Positions 26,701 to 38,700 of a DNA stretch of 64,000 bases are shown piece after piece. Made by a program: the position numbers and the translations under genes. Where the stretch lies: contig NC_090319.1 in the NCBI RefSeq assembly GCF_040869045.1, forward strand, positions 13,534,314 to 13,598,313, given 5' to 3'. The notes beneath the pieces were generated by a model. The model was given only the letters and a program-made list of their open reading frames with translations. It searched no databases and was not told the DNA's origin. Source of the stretch: Eurosta solidaginis (Eukaryota; Arthropoda; Insecta; Diptera; Tephritidae). Position 1 is the first letter of the stretch, and each line of letters begins with the position of its first letter.

Positions 26701-29700
26701 TGATTTTTTTTTTTAATATGTAATTTTGAAGCCCATACAACTTTATTTCACGAAAGTACAAGCTATAAGTCTGTCGAACTTCGCATTGATTTTTGACAAT
26801 TTCAAAGGCTGTTCTAAATTTTCCGCCATAAAAAATTTAAAAATTATTTATATATGCAAGAAAATCTGAAACACCTTTCGGAAAAGAAATGGCCAAAAAT
26901 TTATGAAAATTTACAGAGATCTATAACTTTTACGTTGTTGGACTAAAATTGATTGAGCTGCAAAACTGCATATTTAAAAAAAGTTTGAAGAACTCCAAAC
27001 GGTAATAGTCTAGTTGAGGGGTCGACTGCTAATACGCTACCAAAAATATCAAGTGAGGTGTCAAAAGACGCGTATTAATCTCGAGAACAATAATCCGAAG
27101 GCGGAAAATAAATATTTTAACGCGTTCAAAAGATATTAACGAAAAACCGAAAAAAGACCCGCGGGTACCTCCGAAACCGGGGGTCGGATCCATAGTATTT
27201 TTGCGCAGAACACCTTTCTGCGTTGCGGCCTTCGGCCGCGCTTATAACAAATAACCCTGAGCTACGCCATGCCAAGTCCGGGTGTGTGGTATAACCGTGG
27301 CTACCGCCAGTTTTCGAAAACGTTTTTGCGAATGGTTTGTATATATTTAGTAACAAACATCATTGAAGTATTTCCTTAAAATATGAAATTTGATAAAATT
27401 TGTTGCTGCTATTTTTCTCTGCGCTCGTGTATATCTGGAGGAGTTGCGTTGGGAGAGATAGAGATGTAGTGGCTGGGAGTAAGAGTAGTTGTAGATGTGA
27501 GCGAATGAAGAAATCATACTCACATGGCTACTATATTCGCTGATAACCGCACATAACCAAAGAAGTATTTTGCAAAAAGTACCAAAGATACGAATCCAAT
27601 ATAGAAATGAGCCACGAGACCAGTACGCCTGGATCTGCCAAGCATTTTGTGTATCTGTAACTTTTAAACATGATATAAAAAATTTGAACAACAGAAACAA
27701 ACAATTGGTCAACTTTTACAATCTTTATATCTGATCCAAGTTTGCGTGGATTCAATGTGGCTGCCTTATATAAAATACTAAAAACATTTATAAAAAGAAT
27801 GCGGAACTTTTCGTATGATATATCGCATGTTTCCAGTGTTGATCTCAGCAATTTATCCATTTGTAGCGAAAAGGCGCTGCTCAAGCGTACTCTCTACTTT
27901 CTTACTATCGCTAATTTTGATTTTGCATTTTCAGAAATAAAATTTTTTTATTTACTTATTTTTATTTTGTTTAAGAACTTCATCAATTTTCCTTTTTAAT
28001 GAATTTTTTAGATACTTTTAGTGTTGTTTAGTGATTTAAAAAAAAAAATATTTTTTGCATTTACTTTCAGAAATTTAATCCACCATGGACACCTGAAAAC
28101 CCCATAATCAAATTTCAAATGACCGAAGAGCAACCAATTGGTTCAATATTAACCACACTACAAGCATATGATGATGATTCCACCATTGGTGAATACAACA
28201 TTACACCCAACGCATATTTTACGATTAACAAAACCTCAGGCGTAATCACCTCAAACGCACGCATTGACTATGAAACAATAAAAGAGGTGAAATTCATTGC
28301 TTCTGTTAGTGATACCGGTGTTCCATCACTCACATCGACCGCTGAAGTTACCGTTGATATAATTAATTTAAATGATAATGAACCGCAGTTTAGTCAGTCA
28401 GAATATTATTTTAATGTGACTGAGAATTCACCACGTGGTACAGTGGCGGGCAAAGTAGAAGCATTCGATGCTGATGTTGGTCCATTTGGCGAGCTTACAT
28501 ATACGTTAATTGGTGAGAATAACAAATACTTTAGCATTGATGCATACACCGGCAATATAATGGTGGCAGATGCGTCGATACTAGATCGTGAAAAGATCGG
28601 TGAGATAACATTAACGGCGGTGGCACAGGATAAAGCACCAGCAACCGTGCAGAAATCAGCGACAGCAGCGGTAAGTGGAAGAGTAGTATAGTGATTTTTT
28701 TTTGTATTACACAGTGATGTTAGATTGAGTTCGCTAGGGAAAAAAAATGTTCCGTTGTGGATTTTATATTTAAACACATGTTTGGCACATAAATTTTAAA
28801 TGTGAAAACCCCAAAGGGTAGAACTTTTTTAGGCGCGTGGAACAATACAAGAAGAAGAAATGATTTTACTCTACCTGCTTATAGAACAGAAGGATAAAGG
28901 ATTAAAATTCTACAATGAATTACCAAATTATGTTAAATCTAGTAACATAAGGGAATTTAAACACAAATTGTACAATTACTGTAGAACACTGCCATTCTAG
29001 TGCAAGATGGGCAAACTTTCGAATCATCAATAGCATTGCATGCATCCCGATTACTCTACGCTGGCATTAGGAAGTTTTCCCACGTACGCAAAAAGTAGCC
29101 GAAGCTCATACTATAAAGCATCACTCATCCTAGTAAGTGCATCGCCGTTCAGATGTTGCTTTCGCACTTTAAATACGTTAACAGCGTCAGATACAACTGG
29201 CAAAATCCTTGCATTGGTGCCATTCGTCTGCTACCCATCTCTCACTCCATTTGGGCAGTCAATAAATGCATATAAATTAATTTATTTGGATTATATATTA
29301 ATTACTATATATAGTTATAAGCTAGGCTTAGCATAAGCTGTAAGTAATAAATAAATAAATAAATGTTAATAAGAAATAATAAGGCTTGCTCCAAATTAAG
29401 TATTGTGACGAATATTAGCATCACTAAGCTACTACTAAATAAATGCACAACAACAATAAAGCAGCCACTCTTATGTAGAAGGCGACGAAGAGATATCTCA
29501 CACATACAAATATGTAGTCATCAGCCGAAGTAGCTACCCACACGGCATTTAGATGATTAAATTTTGAATTTCCCTACATATAAATACAATTTGATTCTTC
29601 TTTCTGACTAAATAATGAGTTATCATACAATTGAACAAAAGAAATAATCAAATATGAATACCTTTGATGATCAAAAACTGAAAATCATTTTTCGATCACG

Positions 29701-32700
29701 TTTTGGAATCATTTTTGAAGTCCTTTGATGATTAAATTTTAATATTTCATAAAAGTCAACAAAAAGAATAATCAAATATTCTCACATTTCGATGAACAAA
29801 AACTGAATATAGTTTTTCAATCACATTTTGGAATCATATTTGAATCAAATGTGTTTACTTTAGGTGATCAAACATTTATAATCATTTTTAATTCAGCTTT
29901 CTGAATCTTTTCTGACTATATTTGTTAACTGAGTAATGAGTTTTATACTTGTTAAAATTTTACTTTTCATTGAAAAACTTATTTTTTTCACATACACACA
30001 TTTTTTCAATCATGAAGTTCAGAAAAAATATGTATATAAAATTTTTATTATTAAGACATTCTTCAAGACAATTTAATGCAAATGCTGCTCATGCCCGAAG
30101 ATTTCCCCAACCATTTCTCCACCTTCCTAGATAATACATAATAGTTGGACAATACAAAAGTTGTGAGCTATTTGACCAGGTAAGTGAAACTCTCTTGACA
30201 TATGTACCTGGATATGTCTTCAACATCCCGTACCGTATCGTAATTTAAGATATTGACGATCATAGCTGATGTTGGATGTTGTAGTCGCAGGTGAATATCG
30301 GTCAAGTTTGTTTGCGAGTGACCTGTGGTTCAAATAGCTCACTTCCGCATGCTTTCTTCCCCTGATGAAATAAGATTATTATGTAGTATCTTATTTTGAA
30401 TGAGATATGAAGAATAAATGCATCATAATCGCATTCAAAAATGAGTCAAAAATCTAAACCAAAACGATTGAAATATATTCACGAATATGATCAGAAAATG
30501 ACTGTGAAAAGCAGTCAAATATTACTATAAAACAATTAAAGCTCAATTTTACAATGATATCAAATATGAATAAAAAGCGTTTCGAAATATGAATCATAAA
30601 TGATTATTCAAGAATAATCACATTTGTGGTACATTTTTCTCCCGACGATACGCTAATATTCGAACAGAAAATGCTTTTAAATTTGAACGTTTTTAATCAA
30701 AATTTGAATATTTTTTGATCAAAATTTTCAAAAAATGCTGGCTGGGTACACACACATACACCCGCATATGGCTATAACATAAACTATAACTATACATGTA
30801 TATAGCTGGTAACCAAGCATGAAGTTCGCGAAATTACTAGACCTTAGCAGAAATGTGTGAACGAGGAAACCGATAGTATAAAAGCCGCGCAAGCTGAGTA
30901 ATAACGAATCAGTTTGATTTAAACATGCTATTAGTTGCGAAGTGCAGTATAATTGTGGAATAATTGTACTACTCCCAAAGTAGTATATTCAAGACCATTT
31001 TGCAACATAGAATATTGGAGTATTTATTCGACAGTTCAGCGATTCGAACGTTAGCAGAAGGTTTTAAATAAGCGGAATTTCCCTAAATTCCTTACAGTAT
31101 GTTAAAAATATTGACGTAATTCTAAACAGTGGACGCATGTGATAAAGCTGTGCACTAAAACCGAGGTTCCGAAAACAGCTTTGTTTAACGTGCCTAAAAA
31201 TATTCCACATACTCTAGGTGTTCACATGTTACAGCGCTCCAATTAATATTATACCACCACTTATTTACTTTCCCTATTTCCTATTCATGAATTCTGCTTT
31301 CATTGAATTTCTGGTATTCGAATGTAGTACACAGCAGTTCGTATTAGTAGTCCCGATATTTGATTATTCCTTCCGTTTATCTTCCTGCCCTACTATCTGC
31401 AAAGTTGGAGTTTTGGCAAATACCATGCACCTGCAATCTAGGTTACCTGCAGTCCAAACCAGTAGTGAAGCCGAATCCAAAAGCGGAAGTAGCACAGAAA
31501 AGAAACCTCATCTGTAACCTAAACCCGAACCTAGACCGAAGTAATTACTCATAGCCAAACCGAAACCTGAAATTTAAACCGAAACCAGTATTTATTCTGA
31601 AAACATGAAAAAAATATTCCTAAACCGGTAACGAAACCAAAGTCTTCCCCCAAAGAGAATCCGAAAATAAAATCGGTTGCCTAATAGATAATGGAACCAA
31701 AACTAAAATCAGTTCCAGTAGACAAGACGTAACTGAAACCAAACTCTGTTTGCTGAGAGAAAGCCAAACTGAGACCAGAATACTTGTTTAAACAAGCTAT
31801 ATACTCTGTTTCCTAAAAGAACCTTAAGCTTAAACCGGCATCAGCTTTCGTAGAAAAGCCGCAACTGAAAGCGAATTCCGATCGTGGAGAGAAACTGCAA
31901 CCCAAACCAAAACACTTTTCTGAAGAAACTTAACTGCATTTTCCAAGAGAAAGCGAAACCTAGATAAGCTTGAACTTAAACCAAAATCCGTTGTCGAAGA
32001 GGATATAGAACCGAAACTGTAATTCATTTTGGAAGAAAAATCTGAACAGAAACGCGAAGTGCCAACGAAATCAGAATCTTCTTCACTGGAACTGAAATCT
32101 CAACCGAAACTAAAACCAAAGTACAATTTAAAGCAAAATAGAAACCGGAAGTGTCACCTAAAGCTGAACCAAATTAAACCCGAAATAAAACCGAAACCGG
32201 AAATGAAAAAAGAAACGCAACCGCATATGATTAGCGGAAAAAGATCTGATGTTTTCCAAAAGGTTTTTAATCCAATCAGTTTTCCCCCTTCTCGAAGTCT
32301 TCGAAACGATTACATGGCCCAACATGAAAATCAAAAATTGTTCGAGTACCTGACTTCATAATCGACGCATTCGGTTCATGTATACAAAAAGTCGTTTAAG
32401 CGCAATAATGTACCACTCAAGCACATTTGATCACCACGGGGCTTCAATAAAGTTCTAATTGAAAATAGGTAGAGCTATTTAAAACGTAGTCTAGTCGCAT
32501 GCAAGTAATCTAAGCCAACTTTATCAAAGGTGTAGAGTTTTGCCTCTTTCCACAAGGAGGTGAAGAGAGACGAAGTCCTTATATATAGATTAAATTTGTT
32601 CAAAGTGTTTAGTGACGTAAGATTGATGTCCCCTCCCCTCTGTTCTAGTGCGTCGTGGACGTGAACCTACTGCACCATACCAAGTTGCGAAGCTGTCAAA

Positions 32701-35700
32701 CTATACCATTGGCGGATGACTCGGCCAACCTTTGATCACCAACAAGTTCGTGATTATTGGTATACATTGCCGCATTGTAAGCCTAAATTGGCGAAATCGC
32801 AATAATCTGTAACGAATTTAGGGAAATTCCGCTAATTTGAAACCTTCTGCTAACGTTCGAATCGCTATAAATCACTCCAATATTCTGTATTGTAAAATGG
32901 TCTTTATTTAGATTACTTTGGAAGTAGTACTTCACAATTATACTTCACAACCAATATCGTATTTAAATCAAAACTGATCACTGACTACTTAGCTTGTGCT
33001 GCTTTTATACTCTCCGTTGCTTCATTCGCATATTTCTACTAAAGTGTAGACGTTTCGCCTTCGAGAACTGCTGTATCTCCTGCTTGGTAATTGAGCTACA
33101 TATATGCGAGTTAAGTATGTACTTTCGATTTTAAATAAAACAATATACTTTATTTGTATCTATATGTACTTTAATGAATTCTAAACTGAAGTTCATATGC
33201 TTCAGTGTAATAGAAGACTAACTTATTTCTATGTTTAATCGTCTATTTATATGCTCTGGTTTCTTTTGTTTAGTGGCTGCTGATAATGTTCAAAAAAGGA
33301 TCTTGCTGATAATGTTTAAGTAGAAATCTTATCTATGCTTACAATGGTTGAATAGGAATCTTTTGTTCGCTGATAATATTTTATTTGGTTTTGTTTATGT
33401 TTTGTTTATGTTTGTATTTGGTTTATGTTTAAATAGAAATCTTATCTTTGCTTACAATGTTTTGGTTTCTGATAATGGTTAATAGATAGATAGACAATGT
33501 TTAAAGAGGACCATACTTTTTATGTAAACTACTGATTCTATATCATACATGGGATGATGTTATCGGTACAGTGGTGTATTTTCTGTTGGACTAACTTGCG
33601 TGCGTATGTGTGAGTAACAACTTCGGCTGATGACTACATCTGTGTGTGAGTTATCTCTTCGTTGCCGTTTATATATGTGTGTAAATGATGATTTATGTGT
33701 TCATGTATATACGAGTGGATGCTTCATGTTTTTTTTTTTATTGTTGCGTGATTATTGATTTAGTATCAGCTTAGTGATGCTAATATTCGTCACAATACCA
33801 ATTTTTTTAGTCTGGGGTTGCATCACTTTTGCTCTAATAGTCTCATATATCACCAGTTTGCAAGAAAAGTTCCACCTAAATTCACTACTAGTTATATAAT
33901 GTTCGGATACACTCGAACCCAGCCTGTTCACTTTTTCATTCTCTATATGATTTGCATCTCTCTCTTTCTATCTCGCTCCCACTCAGATCCATATTAACGT
34001 CTTGGATGTCAATGATAATGCGCCAATCTTCACACAGCACGAATACACTTCAACATTAGCGGAGAATGCTGCTATTAATCCACCTGCTGCATTGCTGCAA
34101 GTAAAAGCGCTCGATGCAGACGAAGGCATATTCGGTGACGTACGCTATTTCATCACTGGGGGCAATGAGCAAGGTCTATTCCGACTGGATGCACAAGCAG
34201 GCATCGTTTATCCAGCACAAAGCTTGCATGGCAAAAAAGGAATTTACGCATTGGAAGTAGTTGCGCGTGATACCCAAGGTTCGGGTGCGATGGAGAGTAA
34301 AACGCTAATACTCATAACGGTAATGGGTGTGAATCAGCATCGGCCGGTGTTCGTAATACCGGCGCTATCCAATGCAACCATTGAAATACCAGGCGTAAGT
34401 GGGGACCACAGTATTTTGATCGAGTTCGTTAAATCGCAATTAAAAAATATATATATATATTTTTTTTTGTAATTTTCAGGATATTGTGCAGCGCGACTAT
34501 TTGCTACTCACAGTTAAGGCAACAGACAATGATACCGATGAGAATGGCTACATTACTTATCATCTGCAAGTAAATAATGAGAATGTGCAGGAGACTAACG
34601 AATTTCGTATTGATTCGGTCACCGGTGAGCTGCGCACCAAACGCGAATTGAATCGTAAAGAGCGCGCAAAGTAAGTTGAGTGGAGTTTGCTTTACGTAGA
34701 TCTCGGTTTATTCGTTTTATCACTCTATTTTTCTTCTTTTACTTTTCAGCTATGATATAATTTTAGTTGCTCGTGACGCTGGCAATCCAACACCTTTTGA
34801 AACTTTACGTTTCCTTAGCATAAGCATTGTCGATGCAAATGAAAATCGTCCAGAATTCCCAGATGTCTCGAACCCTTATAAAATAGCTATTAAAGAAAAT
34901 ATGGGACGAGATATAAAAATTGGGCATATACAAGCAACGACACGTAGTAAACATAACAGAGATGTCTATTATTATTTGCTCTTGGGCAATGAGGATAGTG
35001 CTTTTGTTGTGGATAAAGCTACTGGTGATATTTTTACAAATAGAGGTTTAGATAGGTAAGTTTCTATGTTGGCGATGAGTCCATATAAAGGAATAGTGTT
35101 TTAGTCTGTGAGGTAATTTTTATGATGAAGAGATTGCGTGGTCTCACTTAATTTATCTTTGACTTAGAGTGTATCAATATCGGCAAGTAGTGGCTATAAA
35201 GGCAGTATCATAACTCTATGCTGACTTTACTCTTACTTAGCAGGTTTATATTCTAAACCGATAATTTGTAAGATGATTAGGTGATGTGAGAAGCATGGGA
35301 CGTGTTTTGACATAGAGTGATGATTTGATGTTATATGATATTATGATATCTCTTATTAATCAATTTCATAAGTGATGTGATATATTGTCAGAAAGTGATG
35401 TGATATATTGTCGTTTAATGTTATTTTGTTAACGTAAGATGATGTGATTTTTTAAGTTGGGATATGATCTTTGATATAACTACATTAGAAGAATAATGCG
35501 AAATTTTGTTGTAGATATATGTATGTATATACATAGAGAAATATAGACTTGATGTGACATTATATGTATTGATTTGATATGATGTAGTTTTATTGGATAT
35601 GAAGAGATTGCCTTAACTGATGAAATATTGTATGATATACCTACATATATTAGATGAGTGGAGGTAAGATTTTGATTAATATTTAGATAGATATAGATTT

Positions 35701-38700
35701 GATGTGATGAGAAATGATAGGCTAAATAAAGTTGTGATGATAATGTCATGTGATATGATACAACTATAACAGAAGTGATGAAATGCGAAGCGTTGCATAA
35801 TGATACATTTCTTATATTACAGGGAAGACATCGACTTCTATACACTCTACATACTCGCCAGTATTAAACCAGATTTGCATATATCTGAAGAGGAACGAGC
35901 TTCATTTTCAATAAAGAGTCTCGAGCGTGACAACACTGTCGCTAAAGTATGGATAACAGTACTCGATGAGAACGATAATGCGCCAATTTTCGAAAAAGAG
36001 GTAAATAATACAAGTAGCATGCATTGTCATATACTTTTATCTACATATATATATATATATATATCCTTATTAAGGTATATTATGCGGGTGTAAATGCTAA
36101 AGCAGCTGTCAATAGCGTTGTTGCCGTAGTAAATGCTAGTGATGCAGATGCAGGAAAGAATGCCAAAATTGAGTATATGATTGTGGCTTCTAATTTGTAT
36201 AAATATGGTGCTACTAAAGCAACCGGCTCTATTGTGCCAAGTCCTTTTTGTAAGTTTAGGAACAAAAGTGAATGGAAACAAAAATTTTATCAATATTTTC
36301 TTCTATAATGTGTAGCCATATCATCTGATGGACGCATCACAACTGCTGCTTTTATGGCCGAATATAACCAAGATCGTTTCGAATTGGAAATAATTGCGAA
36401 AGAATTAGAACAACCACAACAATCAACGCGCACTAAAGTTTTTGTATGGGTATTCGATTCAACACAATTGGTACGTATTATATTGTCGCGTCCGCCAGAG
36501 GAAGTGCATCAAGAGCATGAAGAAATTATTGCTGAATTGCGCAATGCCACGCAACATCGCATCATAATCGATGAGATACGTTATCATGTTGATGCGATGG
36601 GACGCATACGTATGGATTGGTGTGACTTATTTTTCCATGCAGTCGATCCGCACACACAACAAATAGCGGCTGTGGATGAGATTTTAAAAGTAATCGATGC
36701 AAATTATGATTATTTGAGAGTGAGTGGAGCAGCAGACTAGATTGAATTTTAATAATTTTGTTTAATATGTCTATATAATTTTGATTTTCTTTTAGGATTA
36801 TTACGCTGGATTTGCTATTGAGAATGTTGTGCCCGCCTACATCACTATCGTTCAGGATGAATTTGATTTGGCTGTAGCCGGTTTGGTGGCGTTAATTATT
36901 GTGCTCTTTGTTGGTGTAATAAGCATTATTGTATTATGCTGTTGTCTAAAGCATTGGTAAGTCATAATGAGAATCGTAAATTATAGTGAACTTCAATATG
37001 GATGTGCGATTTTTTATTTTAAATGTTGATTTTCGTATATAACGATTTCTATTTTTTTACAGGAATCTTTCTGTGCCAGTTGAAAATCGCCGCAAAGAAG
37101 CTTTAATCAAAAAGCAAATCATTGAAGATTTAAATACAACAGAGAATCCTCTTTGGATAGAGCAGTGAGTACATAATATTTGCAGTTAAATTTTGGTTTA
37201 AGTAATTTTTAATTTTATTTGCAGAAAACTTAAGCTCTACGAAGAGCAGGAGTTGACTATGCAGGTCTTCTCTGAACCCGATCATATATCGAATTCAGAT
37301 TCACCAGTAAGTGCGGTAGATAAATATATATGCATTTTCATATTCAAAGCTATAAATTTGCTCTGCTTTTCTTTCAGACTCAACTGGAGCATCATGTGCC
37401 ACATCATAGTGTTATCGATAACACCTATGCAACTATACAACCACGTAACGGTAATCATGGTCTGAGCAGCTCAACTGCGCACAATGGTGACAATATTGGT
37501 GGCGTAAATAATGTGAATAATAATGACAATGCAATTGGACGTGGAAATCACGATGCTCACATAAGTGAATTTGCCGACTATGCGACGTTACGAAATAATC
37601 GAGCACCATCGGTTTGTATAAATATTTATTTATTCAATTATTTCTTCCAATAAAACTTTTTTGGGAAGAGGATAATCAGATAAGGTTTTAGTCGCCAGAG
37701 TATAAAAAGAAACAAAACCCTTTCTTTAAGTTCGAAAATGTGAAAAGTTTAGTACGAATACACATTTCGTGTACGTTACGATATCGTTGCCGGTGAAGGC
37801 GGTCAGGGTAAAGATTGAAAATTCGTTTTTTGTCAAAGACTTAAGACAGTATGGGTTTTGCACCTATCTAGGTATAATTTTAGGTGTTTTATTTAGAGAC
37901 GATTTGAATACGAGTTCGGAAACATTGCCAGTTATTTGCAAAACTATTTCAGCATTATTTTCATTACTTAATCGAGAAGTTTTCAGGACCAAATAAATAT
38001 CAAAGCTGGAAAGATTTTAGGATGATTTTAATATCCGTTCGTGAACGTGGTTTGCAACCAATTCGACATTACTGACTAATTTTGACATTATTTTGCGTCT
38101 GTTCTCGAAATCATTTCAATATATATCGTTATTGCCGGTGATTCCTTTTGAAATTTGTCTTTTTTCTTAACCGGTGATCGGAAGTTTTTTGGTACTGATT
38201 ATATATATTTTTTTAAACCGGTTACTTTTTTGGAAGCCTTTACTTTTTTTGAATCGGTTATTTTTGTGGATTCAGTTACTCTTTTTGAACGGAAATCTAT
38301 ATTGATGACAGTTGTTTTTTTTAAGTCGGTTACTTTTTTAAACATTTTACTTTTTTCAAGCCGGTTACTTCCTTTAATCGCTAGTTCTATTTAACTAGAT
38401 TAGTTTTTCGATCAGTTACTTTTTGGAGCCGATTGTTTTTCACACAGTTTACTTCTTTTAAACTGGTCTCTTTTTTGAACCGGATATATTTTTTAAGCCG
38501 CTTATTTTTTAACCGTTTAATTTTTTTAAACTGATTACTTTTTTGAATCGGTTATATGCCTTAAGCCGCCAACTTTTTAACCGTCATCTTTATCTTGAAT
38601 CGGTTACTTTTTGAACTGCTTAACTTCTTTAACCGTTTAATTTTCTAACTCGTGTTCTTTTTTAAAACGCTTACTTTTTTGAACCAGGTATTACTTGTTT

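Noticed and set aside
27347..27884. Overlapping minus-strand frames of 117-121 residues in intron 11
   Set aside because: No recognisable domain, AT-rich composition, and no splice or promoter context. A gene here cannot be excluded but is not supported.
32029..32361. 110-residue Lys/Pro/Glu-rich frame as a real gene
   Set aside because: Low complexity, inside an intron repeat tract full of stops; kept only as a repeat and a tentative fossil.
35480..35845. 121-residue minus-strand frame in intron 15
   Set aside because: Composition reflects the GATGTGATAT-type minisatellite; no domain.
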